A program made the position numbers and the translations under genes. From NCBI GenBank assembly GCA_949742505.1, contig CATJPU010000296.1, forward strand, positions 1 through 33,863: DNA of 33,863 nt, written 5' to 3'. Origin of the DNA: an uncultured Lachnospiraceae bacterium. Its GTDB lineage: Bacteria; Bacillota; Clostridia; Lachnospirales; Lachnospiraceae. Below are positions 1-9,172 of the stretch, piece by piece. The notes beneath the pieces were generated by a model. That model saw nothing but the letters and a program-made list of their open reading frames with translations. It did not search any database and was not told the DNA's origin. Numbering within the stretch: position 1 is the stretch's first letter; the number at the start of each line of letters is the position of its first letter.

Positions 1-471
1 GTCGGCGCAATTCCGATTCCGATTATCGTGATGGCGGTTGTGATTGTCATTGCTGTTTACCTCATGGAATTTACAAAATACGGGAGATATATCCGCGCAG
101 TGGGAGGAAATGAGCAGGCGGCTCTGGTGTCAGGAATCAATGTAAGGCTGATTAAATTTTCCGCCTATGCTATAGCGGGCGTTACTTGCGCGATCGCCGG
201 GATTCTGCTGTCGGCAAGGACTATGACCGGTCAGCCGGCATCCGGGGAAGGCTATGAGCTGGACGCCATAGCGGCGGCAGTAATCGGAGGAGCGAGCCTC
301 TCAGGAGGCGTAGGCACGATTTCCGGAACGGTTGTAGGTATGCTGATTCTGGGAGTTCTGACCAATGGCCTGGATATGCTGGGCGTGTCCTCTTATTATC
401 AGCAGGTAATTAAAGGAGTTATTATTGTAGCGGCTGTATTGCTTGACAGGAAGAAGCATTCGAACGAATGA
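1..471 (+). CDS. Sugar (ribose-type) ABC transporter permease, 3' part only
   Basis: Reading frame is open from base 1; GGNEQAALVSGINV and GASLSGGVGTISGTVVGMLILGVLTNGLDMLGVSSYYQQVIKG are typical of RbsC/XylH-family permeases. Confidence 0.9.
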   Translation, partial: VGAIPIPIIVMAVVIVIAVYLMEFTKYGRYIRAVGGNEQAALVSGINVRLIKFSAYAIAGVTCAIAGILLSARTMTGQPASGEGYELDAIAAAVIGGASLSGGVGTISGTVVGMLILGVLTNGLDMLGVSSYYQQVIKGVIIVAAVLLDRKKHSNE

Positions 472-520
472 TACTGCGAAGGAAAGCAGATCAGAATAAA
501 AAAGAAAAGGAGAAAACAGT

Positions 521-1495
521 ATGAAAAAGAGATGGTTGGCAGGAATGTTAGCGGTAATGATGGTGTTTGGTTTGCTGGCCGGGTGCGGTTCGTCTGGAAC
601 AGAGGAGAAAACCGGCGGGGAAGAGACGGAAAAGGAAGAGAGCGATAAAGAGCAGGTCACCGTTGCATGTACCTGGCAGGATTTGGCAAATGAGTACATC
701 ATGCAGCTTGCAGAGGTAGCGGAGAGTTACTGTGAGGAAAAGGGGTATAACTATGTATCCGCTGACGGCCAGGGCGACGCGGATAATCAGGTATCCCAGG
801 TTGAGAATTTCATTACGCAGGGCGTAGATGCAATTGTACTGAATCCGTATGATAAGGACGGCTGCATTCCCTGTGCTCAGAAAGCGGCGGAGGCAGGGAT
901 TCCGATTGTAGTAGTTTGTACGCAGTTATCAGATTTAAGTTCCGCGACTGCATTTGTAGGTTCTAACGATGTGGAAGCCGGAGAGATTGAGATGCAGATG
1001 GTTGCAGACGCGATTGGGGGAAAGGGCGATATCGCGGTAATTCTGGGACCCACCGGTATTTCAGCGCAGGCAGACAGAAGCAAGGGAATCCAGAATATTC
1101 TTGATAAATATCCGGACATCAACGTTATTTACGAAGAAAGCGCCAACTGAGACCGTGCAGAGGCTATGACCCTCATGGAGAACTGGCTGCAGACCGGAAA
1201 GACAATCAACGCAGTAGTTGCCCAGAATGATGAGATGGCCATTGGGGCATATAATTCGATAGCGGCGGCAGGCAAACAGAACGATATTCCAGTGGTAGGA
1301 ATTGATGCGATTGCAGATGCATTAAAGTCAGTGGAAGATGGCGGACTTCTCTGCACCGTATTCCAGAATGCGACGGCACAGTCTCAGACTGCGATCGATG
1401 TTGCGGTGCAGGCCGCTCAGGGTGAAGAAGTGGACGACTGGTATGATGTTCCCTTTGAACTGGTAACCAGTGAAAATGTTGCAGACTATAAATAA
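521..1495 (+). pseudogene. Sugar ABC transporter substrate-binding lipoprotein (RbsB-like), interrupted by in-frame TGA at 1148-1150
   Basis: Lipoprotein signal MKKRWLAGMLAVMMVFGLLAGCGSS. ORFs 521-1150 and 1166-1495 share a frame and are joined through SAN-TGA-DRAEAMTLMENWLQTG; RbsB-family proteins usually have Trp at the stop position (ANW-x-RAEA). Confidence 0.85.
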
Positions 1496-1522
1496 GAGGT
1501 AGTTACACGAGGAGAGAAGATT

Positions 1523-3985
1523 ATGAAGGATTTAATGATGCAGTGCCTGGAGCTTTTGGAGGATGAGACGCAGACGTCTCCCCGAATCCAAAAACTGCGC
1601 GAACAGTATTTTGCAGTGGACCCGTCCATTTGCGCCGAAAGAGGAGTGCTGATTACAGAGTCTTATAAAGAGACAGAGGGAGAACCCCAGGTACTTAGAA
1701 GGGCAAAAGCCCTGGATAAGATTTTAAGTGAGATGACGATCTATGTAAATGACGGAGGACTTCTGGTTGGGAATTTGGGTTCTGTTCCGCGTTCTGCACC
1801 GGTTTTTCCGGAATTTGCAGTAGACTGGATTGAAAAGGAGCTGAATGGAGACCCTTACTATTTCCCAGACAGGCCGGGGGATGCGTACCAGATTGACGGG
1901 GAAACAAAACGCGTTCTCCTGGAAGATGTGATTCCTTACTGGAAAGGCAAGACTCATGAGGACCGGGTGAAACTGCTGCTTCCAGAGGAAGCCAAAATTG
2001 CCTGCCAGCAGGTCCGGGGCTCTGATGAGGACTGGATTATGACAGGGGGAGACGGACATATCATCGCTGATTACAGAAGAGTTATCAGAGAGGGACTGTC
2101 AGGGGTTATCAGACAGGCGGAAGATGTGCTGGCATCCTTAGAGCCGACTTTTCCAGAGGACATTGAGAAGATTCCATTTCTCAAGGCGGCGATTATTGCA
2201 GATAAAGCAGTGTTAAAGTTCGCAGCCCGGTATGCGCAAGAATTAAGAGAGCAGATGCAGCAGGAACCGGATGGGCGCAGAAAGAAAGAGCTGGAGGAAA
2301 TGGCTGAGATTTGTGACAGAGTGCCGGCGCAGCCCGCGCGTACCTTTCAGGAGGCCTGTCAGACTATGCTGTTTGTAAATTTTTCAATCCAAATTGAAAG
2401 CAACGGTCATTCCATTTCCTTTGGACGCATTGACCAGTATTTATATCCGTTCTTTATCAGGGATATCGAAGAGGGCAGACTGGATGTAGAGAAAGCATTT
2501 GATATTATGTGCTGTATGTGGCTGAAGGTGAATGAGCTGTCGAAGCTTAGAGACTGGCCAAATACAGTGACCTTTGTAGGAAATCCCCTGTTCCAGAATA
2601 TGACCCTGGGCGGGCAGACAAGGGACGGACGGGATGCAGTCAACGAGTTGTCTTATATGGCCCTTGCCTGTACGAAAAAGCTGAAGATGATACAGCCGTC
2701 TATGACGGTACGCCTGTATCAGGGAACGGACAGAAAATTTATCAAAGAAGCGGTAAAAGTAATTCGAAGGGTGGGAAGCATGCCGGCATTCTTTAATGAC
2801 GAGGTAATTATTCCTTCCATGCTGAATATCGGTTATACATATGATGACGCAGTAGATTATGGAATGGTTGGATGTGTGGAACCGGCTGTTCAGGGCTGCG
2901 GAGGCGGCCGTTACGGCGCTGGTTTTCCGAATTTTGCAAAGTGGGTAGAGTTAGCCGTTAACGGAGGAAAGGACCCGAGGACAGGGATTACCTGCCAGCC
3001 CCAGGAGAAAGATTTGAGCCAGTGTGAGACCTTTGAGGAATTTATGGAATGCTTCCGGCTGCAATTGCGTTATTTCCAGAGAATGCATGTGATATGCGGC
3101 AATGTTGTGGATACTTCATGGGGTGAAATGACGCCGAATCCGTTCCTTTCTTCGGTAGTGGAAGACTGTATCGGCCGGGGAAAGGAAATCAAGCAGGGCG
3201 GTGCGAAATACGACAATACAGGAGGCCAGAATGTAGGAGTTATCTCGGCTGCCAATGCGCTGGCCACAATTAAGAAGGTGGTATTTGACGATAAGGCAGT
3301 CTCGGCAGAACAGTTAATGCACGCGCTGGCGACGAATTTTGAAGATATGGAGACGACGCCAAACGGAGAAGTTATCCGTCAAATTCTGGTAAATGCCGAC
3401 AGCAAATTCGGCAATGACAATGATATGGCTGACGGGATTGCAGCGGATATTATGCGTTATTTTGCAGAGGAAGAGCGCCAGTATATTAATACCAGATACG
3501 GGAAAGGACCAGTTGGCGGACATTTTATTCCTTCTACGGCTACCGTTTCGGCAAATGTCGGAAACGGTGAATGCGTAGGTGCGACAGCGGACGGAAGAAA
3601 GGGCGGAGAACCGATTACGGAAGGGACCTCTGCATTCCGGGGAACGGATAAGGAAGGCCCGACAGCGCTCTTAAATTCCTATGCGAAGCTGCCTAATGTA
3701 CTGATGCCGGGCGGACAGTTATTTAACGTGAAGATTACGCCGTCTTCAGTGGATACGGAAGAGGGACTGGATAACTGGGTATCGCTGATTACGACGCTGT
3801 TTGCAAAGAAGGGGATGCAGATTCAGTTTAATATCGTGTCGGTGGAGACGCTGCAGGAGGCTAAGGAAGAACCTGAGAAGTATAAGGATTTGATTGTGCG
3901 GGTGGCCGGGTTCAGCAGTTATTTTGTAACTCTTTGCCCGCAGGTGCAGGAAGATATTATTGCAAGGACGGAGCATGTGCTCTGA
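1523..3985 (+). CDS. Glycyl radical enzyme (pyruvate formate-lyase/diol dehydratase superfamily), substrate unknown
   Basis: 820 aa; thiyl-Cys motif region GMVGCVEPAVQGCGGG; C-terminal glycyl radical motif VRVAGFSSYFVTLCPQVQEDIIARTEH; activase encoded next to it. Confidence 0.93.
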   Translation: MKDLMMQCLELLEDETQTSPRIQKLREQYFAVDPSICAERGVLITESYKETEGEPQVLRRAKALDKILSEMTIYVNDGGLLVGNLGSVPRSAPVFPEFAVDWIEKELNGDPYYFPDRPGDAYQIDGETKRVLLEDVIPYWKGKTHEDRVKLLLPEEAKIACQQVRGSDEDWIMTGGDGHIIADYRRVIREGLSGVIRQAEDVLASLEPTFPEDIEKIPFLKAAIIADKAVLKFAARYAQELREQMQQEPDGRRKKELEEMAEICDRVPAQPARTFQEACQTMLFVNFSIQIESNGHSISFGRIDQYLYPFFIRDIEEGRLDVEKAFDIMCCMWLKVNELSKLRDWPNTVTFVGNPLFQNMTLGGQTRDGRDAVNELSYMALACTKKLKMIQPSMTVRLYQGTDRKFIKEAVKVIRRVGSMPAFFNDEVIIPSMLNIGYTYDDAVDYGMVGCVEPAVQGCGGGRYGAGFPNFAKWVELAVNGGKDPRTGITCQPQEKDLSQCETFEEFMECFRLQLRYFQRMHVICGNVVDTSWGEMTPNPFLSSVVEDCIGRGKEIKQGGAKYDNTGGQNVGVISAANALATIKKVVFDDKAVSAEQLMHALATNFEDMETTPNGEVIRQILVNADSKFGNDNDMADGIAADIMRYFAEEERQYINTRYGKGPVGGHFIPSTATVSANVGNGECVGATADGRKGGEPITEGTSAFRGTDKEGPTALLNSYAKLPNVLMPGGQLFNVKITPSSVDTEEGLDNWVSLITTLFAKKGMQIQFNIVSVETLQEAKEEPEKYKDLIVRVAGFSSYFVTLCPQVQEDIIARTEHVL

Positions 3986-4061
3986 TCTTCTGGTGAACTG
4001 TGTCTTTCAGGCGGGCCGCAGTGCATGTCTATGGATTGCGAAGACAGATGTATAATGCAGA

Positions 4062-4256
4062 AAAAGAGGCTGTACTAGAGCGTGTTTGAAAATTCATTCC
4101 TACAATATGCCGCCCAACTTCACACCAGATTTTACGCTGAATTTGGTCAATGTAGTCCGCTACGCCTCCCAAATCCAGCATAAAATCTGATATAAATTGG
4201 GACGACATCTTGCAGAAAGCAATTTTCAAACACGCTCTAGAAATATGGCCTCTTTT
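4062..4256 (+). terminator. Terminator-like stem-loop (arms 4062-4074 and 4244-4256) split by a palindromic element
   Basis: AAAAGAGGCTGTA (4062-4074) pairs with TATGGCCTCTTTT (4244-4256), 13 bp with 2 G-U wobbles, if 4075-4240 and flanking bases are treated as loop or insertion. Confidence 0.55.
4075..4240. mobile_element. MITE-like imperfect palindromic element, ~166 bp
   Basis: Perfect 20-bp terminal inverted repeats CTAGAGCGTGTTTGAAAATT / AATTTTCAAACACGCTCTAG; the interior arms are also largely self-complementary (CAGATTTTACGCTGAATTTGG vs the reverse complement of CCAAATCCAGCATAAAATCTG); no coding capacity; TA at both ends. Confidence 0.75.
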
Positions 4257-4271
4257 AGTGAGGAGAAAAAG

Positions 4272-5162
4272 ATGAGCGATACTGGGAAAATATTTAATAT
4301 TCAGAAATTCAGCACCCATGACGGACCCGGTATCCGTACAGTAGTATTTTTGACGGGGTGTCCGATGCGCTGTATCTGGTGTTCTAATCCAGAGTCTCAG
4401 GAGAGGTCCGGCGCCATACTCTGGGATGAGAGAAAATGCATCGGATGCGGACTCTGTGTGCAGGCATGCGCGCACGGCATTATTCCGGGAATGCAGGGAA
4501 TTGATGAAAGATGTATCCGGTGCGGGGAATGTGTGAAGCGCTGTCCCTCTACGGCGCTTGAGCAGATGGGCGAGGATATGGCGGCGGAGAAGGTCATGGA
4601 AGCGGTCAGGAAGGATAAGGCATTCTACCAGGAGTCAGGCGGGGGAATTACGATCTCCGGGGGAGAGCCTCTTATGCAGCCGGAATTTGTGACTGCGCTG
4701 GCACAGGAAGTAAAAAGAGAAGGATATCATCTTGCAATTGAGACAACCGGATATGCGGACTGGAGCGCGGCGGACAGAGTATTCGGGCTGTGTGATATGA
4801 TTCTGTATGATATTAAGCATATGGATTCCGTACAGCACAGGAAATATACAGGGGTGCCGAATGAAAGGATTCTGGAGAATGCACGCCAGGCGGGAAGGAA
4901 GGGGTATCCGTTGATTTACCGGGTTCCGCTGCTTGGCGGAGTGAATGCAGATATGGAAAATATGAGAGCGCTGGGGGAGTTCGCGATAGAAACAGGAGTG
5001 AAGGAGATCCATCTTCTGCCCTATCATACCTACGGAGAGAATAAATATAAACTGCTTCGGACCAGGTATCGGTGTAATGCATATCGTCCGTCTGAGAGCA
5101 AAATCAATGATATACGCAAGCTGTTGGAAAGAAAGGGATTTGCGGTAAAAACAGGAGGCTGA
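4272..5162 (+). CDS. Glycyl-radical enzyme activating protein (radical SAM)
   Basis: GCPMRCIWCSNPE radical-SAM Cx3Cx2C motif plus two ferredoxin-type clusters (CIGCGLCVQAC, CIRCGECVKRC); ATG at 4272 with GAGGAG RBS. The ORF-track start at 4197 lies in the palindromic element. Confidence 0.93.
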   Translation: MSDTGKIFNIQKFSTHDGPGIRTVVFLTGCPMRCIWCSNPESQERSGAILWDERKCIGCGLCVQACAHGIIPGMQGIDERCIRCGECVKRCPSTALEQMGEDMAAEKVMEAVRKDKAFYQESGGGITISGGEPLMQPEFVTALAQEVKREGYHLAIETTGYADWSAADRVFGLCDMILYDIKHMDSVQHRKYTGVPNERILENARQAGRKGYPLIYRVPLLGGVNADMENMRALGEFAIETGVKEIHLLPYHTYGENKYKLLRTRYRCNAYRPSESKINDIRKLLERKGFAVKTGG

Positions 5163-5289
5163 AAGCGGAATAAGAATAACGGTTCAGGCAGTCTGGTGCC
5201 TTGATGGATTTGGCTGTAAGAAAGCGATAGACAGCAGAGCGAGGTTGTCCGGACTATAGTAAAAAAGGATTGGATTAGGAGGAAACGGT

Positions 5290-6831
5290 ATGGCATATTT
5301 TATGGGAATTGACGCCGGGACAAGCGGTATTAAGTCAGCAGTTATTGATGAGGAAGGGACGGTTCTGGCAATCGGGTATGAGGAATGCGATATTATTACG
5401 CCAAGGCCCGGCTGGGTAGAGCAGAATCCAAAAGACTGGTGGAAGGTATGCAATAGAGCAGTAAAACAGGCTGTGGAGAAAAGCGGAGTGGGAGAAGAAA
5501 TTCAGGGAATCGGGTTCTCCGGGCAGATGCAGGGATGCGTACTTATGGGAAAGGACGGAGAGGCAATCGGCAACTGCCTGATTTGGCTGGATCAGCGTTC
5601 AACGGCTCAGGTAAAGCAGATTGAAGAGCTGATGAGCGAGGAAGAGATGCTGTCCATTACAGGAAGCACCTGTCTGAACAGCTACCTGGCTCCGAAGCTG
5701 CTGTGGCTGAAGGAGAACAGGGCTGAAGATTTTGAAAAAGCAGATTCAGTGATTTTTCCGAAGGACTATTTAAGATATTGCATGACGGGAGAGATTGCGA
5801 CGGAGGTTAGTGACGCTTCCTTGTCCTTCCTGCTGGATGTGCCAAAAAGAAAATGGTCAGATACGATTGCAAAGAAACTGGGAATCCCGGAATATCTCCT
5901 GCCTGAGAGATTGCTGGAATCTCAGGACACAGCCGGATATCTGAGAGAGTCTGTAGCCAGAGAATGGGGGATTAAGCCAGGAATCCCAGTGGTTGCCGGA
6001 GGCGGAGATCAGCCGGCCGGAGGCATCGGCATGGGAATCGTGGAAGAAGGGATTATCGGTTCTACTATCGGGACATCGGGAGTTATCTTTGGGTGTACTG
6101 ACAGGCCGTTTGAGGACAGGCAGAAGCGGGCGGTTATGAGCATGTGCCACGCAGTACCCGATAAATGGTGTTTTTTAGGACTTGCGCTGGCGTCTGGCGG
6201 TTCCTTTAAATGGCTGAGGGATACGTTATTTGCAGACAAGAAAGTGGAGATGGCGGCGAAAGGGCTGGATGTATACGATTATATGACCGGGCTGGCGGGC
6301 GGAGCCGCGCCGGGAAGCGAGGGACTGACATTTCTTCCATATTTTAATGGAGACAAGACTCCGATTAACGACGAGAATGCGAGGGCTGTATTCTTTGGAT
6401 TGTCTTACCGTCATGGCTTAGAGGCAATATGCAGAAGCGTGATGGAAGGAGTAACGTTCTCTTTGAGGGATACCATAGAAATCTGCCGGGAAAAGGAGAT
6501 GCAGGTGACAGAGGTGCGGGCCGCCGGAGGAGGAGCTAAGAGCGCTCTGTGGCGTCAGATTCAGGCAGATATCTATCATGCAAGGGTTGTTACCACGAAT
6601 ATGGAGGAAAGCGGCTGCGCGGCCGGAGCCATTATGGCGGCTGTGGGAACGGGACATTTTAAGGATATCAAAGAGGGATGCGGCGCGATATTGAGAGTTC
6701 AGAATATCACAGAGCCGATTGCAGAGAATGTGAAGATTTATGACGAGTACTATGAGACTTACCGGAATTTGTATCCGGCGCTGAAGGAAAGCTACGGAAG
6801 GCAGGCAGAGATTGTTGCAAAATATTTTTAA
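5290..6831 (+). CDS. FGGY-family carbohydrate kinase (xylulokinase-like)
   Basis: MGIDAGTSGIKSAVIDEEG N-terminus, GWVEQNPKDWW, GGGDQPAGGIGMG, AAGGGAKSALWRQIQADI motifs. Confidence 0.93.
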   Translation: MAYFMGIDAGTSGIKSAVIDEEGTVLAIGYEECDIITPRPGWVEQNPKDWWKVCNRAVKQAVEKSGVGEEIQGIGFSGQMQGCVLMGKDGEAIGNCLIWLDQRSTAQVKQIEELMSEEEMLSITGSTCLNSYLAPKLLWLKENRAEDFEKADSVIFPKDYLRYCMTGEIATEVSDASLSFLLDVPKRKWSDTIAKKLGIPEYLLPERLLESQDTAGYLRESVAREWGIKPGIPVVAGGGDQPAGGIGMGIVEEGIIGSTIGTSGVIFGCTDRPFEDRQKRAVMSMCHAVPDKWCFLGLALASGGSFKWLRDTLFADKKVEMAAKGLDVYDYMTGLAGGAAPGSEGLTFLPYFNGDKTPINDENARAVFFGLSYRHGLEAICRSVMEGVTFSLRDTIEICREKEMQVTEVRAAGGGAKSALWRQIQADIYHARVVTTNMEESGCAAGAIMAAVGTGHFKDIKEGCGAILRVQNITEPIAENVKIYDEYYETYRNLYPALKESYGRQAEIVAKYF

Positions 6832-6840
6832 AAGAAACAA

Positions 6841-6871
6841 GCCGTCGGAAAATTGTATTTCGGCGGTTTTT
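6841..6871 (+). terminator. Rho-independent terminator after the FGGY kinase
   Basis: CCGTCGGAAA ... TTTCGGCGG stem followed by TTTTTG. Confidence 0.6.
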
Positions 6872-7066
6872 GATTGCATAGTTACAGGCAGCAGGTTTTG
6901 TATCGTTTGTTGATTTTACTGATAGAAATAGATATACTAAAAGATACAGAAAGTATTATTTTGCATTTTGCGGAAATAAAGTCGTAATTGGAGATTGACG
7001 ACGTATATTTTACTGAATATTAGCAGTTCAAAAAAGAACAAATTAAAGAAAATTGAGGCGAATGAT

Positions 7067-8704
7067 ATGTCAGGAGTGAAGCAGACCGGCGCAAATTCCG
7101 GTTCGGCGCAATCTGTTGCCGCAGCATCGGTAATGGATGCCAGAATTGCTAAGAAAAGCGCGGAGCTAGAAGCGGGGCAGGTTTTGATTACAGAGACTGC
7201 GAAACAGGCAGCGCAGGCGAGACAGGAGCTAGAGCGGGAGCGTACAGAGAAGGAAACAGAAAAAGATTACGAGAGAGACGGGGAGGATGACAAGAAGGAT
7301 ACGTCGGAACTGTCGAAACAGAGTAAGTGGTTTGGAATAGAGGGGAAACTGCCGGAGAATATTGACGTCAGATGGACGCTTGAGATGATGCAGGAACTGT
7401 GGGAGGCGATGCAGCGCTGGATGCCGGTAAAGGATCAGCCGCTGGCTGCTCAGCTGGAGGAATTATCAAAGCTTTATCTTGCGCTTTTGGAGGCGATTTT
7501 AACCCATACGATGGGAGAAGAACAGGCGGCGCAGGCAGAGAGGCTGAATGCGGTTCTTGCGGAGAAGTTAAATCTTCTGCTGCAGGTAGATTTGAAAGAC
7601 TTAAAAGAGCTGTTAGAGAAGACCGGCCAGACCGATACGCTGAATCTTGTGAAAGCAAGTATCTACAGACAGACGACAGGAGAGTCTATATCCGGGAGGG
7701 CGGCATCTAAGTTCTATGCACAGGGCAATACGGCGTCGTTTCGAAGTTCCCGCTATTTTATGCCGGAATTAACGGGACAGGGAGGAAGCCGCAGCACAGG
7801 TTCTGCGTCAGAACGCGGCGGCGTGTATTCCGGAGGAGCCATGGGGATGAACGAAGGAAGAATCTATAAGCTGGCGGACGGCAGGAGCGTTCAGATGAAT
7901 CAGGCATTTGACACCCAGAGAAAATTGGGCGAACTGCAGATAAGCCAGAGAGGCAGGGCGCTGGGCGGAACAGGGGAAGGCGGTTACGGCGCAGGAGGCA
8001 TTTCAGTGGGGAAGACGGCGTTTTCAGGGAAGGAGCTGGAGGAGGCGAATCGTCTTGCCGCCCATGTGAATGGCAGCGGTAATTTGCTGAAGCATGCCGG
8101 AATTGGCGCGCAGAATGATGAGGTAAAAGGACTCATTGCTGCGATTACCAATTTGAAAGGGCAGGTGTATGCGGCAGGGGCCGATAGGAATAACAGCATG
8201 GTAACTCCCTTAAGGAATGCGATAAACCAGATGGTGGATTATTATCTTACGCAAAAGGGAATGTATAAGGTGTATTATCACACAACCGGCGTTTATGAGC
8301 AGACGAAAAATTCGCAGAAAGCCATAGAAGAGGGGCTGGAATATGCGTACCGCCTGTTTATTGAGAAGAAGGCGGATGAAGCGTACCATATGCAGGAAGC
8401 TTATTCTGACAGAGCCGGTTTCTTTCAGATGCTTCTAAAAGGGCAGACCATACAGGCGGATTTGATACAGGGAATGCGGCTTTTGGAGAAGAACTGGCAG
8501 GAATTTCTGCGGGCAATCGGAGAGAATGAAAAGCGGGGAATCGTGCTGAAGATGCAGAAATACAGTCCATGGGGAGTTCTGGCGGAACCGGAAGAGATAA
8601 AGAGAGAGGCAAAGCAAAAGAGAAGCAGGATGGTTCTGATTGAGGCGGCATGTATAGCGGCGGTGATACTTGTTTATATTTGTTACCGCATATTTTGGGG
8701 ATAG
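7067..8704 (+). CDS. Hypothetical protein with C-terminal transmembrane anchor
   Basis: Long open frame (569 aa from 6995; preferred start MSGVKQ at 7067). Charged/coiled-coil N-terminus, Gly/Ser-rich middle, C-terminal hydrophobic segment MVLIEAACIAAVILVYICYRIFWG. No family recognised. Confidence 0.75.
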   Translation: MSGVKQTGANSGSAQSVAAASVMDARIAKKSAELEAGQVLITETAKQAAQARQELERERTEKETEKDYERDGEDDKKDTSELSKQSKWFGIEGKLPENIDVRWTLEMMQELWEAMQRWMPVKDQPLAAQLEELSKLYLALLEAILTHTMGEEQAAQAERLNAVLAEKLNLLLQVDLKDLKELLEKTGQTDTLNLVKASIYRQTTGESISGRAASKFYAQGNTASFRSSRYFMPELTGQGGSRSTGSASERGGVYSGGAMGMNEGRIYKLADGRSVQMNQAFDTQRKLGELQISQRGRALGGTGEGGYGAGGISVGKTAFSGKELEEANRLAAHVNGSGNLLKHAGIGAQNDEVKGLIAAITNLKGQVYAAGADRNNSMVTPLRNAINQMVDYYLTQKGMYKVYYHTTGVYEQTKNSQKAIEEGLEYAYRLFIEKKADEAYHMQEAYSDRAGFFQMLLKGQTIQADLIQGMRLLEKNWQEFLRAIGENEKRGIVLKMQKYSPWGVLAEPEEIKREAKQKRSRMVLIEAACIAAVILVYICYRIFWG

Positions 8705-8743
8705 GTGCATAGATCAGGTAAGAATGTGTTACGATGGAGCAGG

Positions 8744-8935
8744 TGATGAGAAATAAAAGCGATTGAAGAATGGAACAGACCGCCTCTGGCGGAATACTCC
8801 TTTGAGGTATTATGGAAAGACGAGGTTACGGCCGGCGTACATGTGAAGGGGCATCGGGCCGAGATATCCAGATATGTGATTCACCCGGTTAAGCAGCTCT
8901 TAAGCGCTGCTATTTCAGTTGGAAAATTGTAAGCT
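8744..8935 (+). pseudogene. Remnant coding fragment (EIKAIEEWNRPPLAEYSFEVLWKDEVTAGVHVKGHRAEISRYVIHPVKQLL...)
   Basis: Protein-like open frame with no start codon, preceded by a stop and ending at TAA; family not identified. Confidence 0.4.
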
Positions 8936-8992
8936 GTGAATGAAATCGAGTCATTCTATGAGCTGATTGAATCAGACTAAGTGTTGTGTGTT

Positions 8993-9032
8993 CTATGCGG
9001 TAGATTCAAAGTGTAGAACGCATAGCGCTTTT
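8993..9032 (+). terminator. Rho-independent terminator-like hairpin
   Basis: CTATGCG (8993-8999) pairs with CGCATAG (9019-9025), followed by CGCTTTTTT. Confidence 0.55.
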
Positions 9033-9172
9033 TTACTATATTAAGAAACTTCTTCCCCTGTATAATAAAAAACTCCGGGGATACGCAGATAAATTAGTAT
9101 TCTTTTAACTTTATTTAAGGATTCGCTGTTATACTTAGAGCGCAAAGTAGAACAGCAGAGGGAAAGGGGAAA

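Noticed and set aside
1148-1150. TGA in the sugar-binding protein as a selenocysteine codon
   Set aside because: The position normally holds Trp, not Cys, and I saw no convincing SECIS-like hairpin after it. A nonsense mutation or sequencing error is more likely.
4197-4271. ORF-track N-terminal extension of the activase (MGRHLAESNFQTRSRNMASFSEEKK)
   Set aside because: It is encoded by the palindromic element and hairpin arm; the ATG at 4272 has a good RBS and gives the normal family N-terminus.
4029-4475. 148-aa minus-strand ORF across the GRE-activase gap
   Set aside because: It runs through the palindromic element and antisense to the activase; no recognisable protein features.
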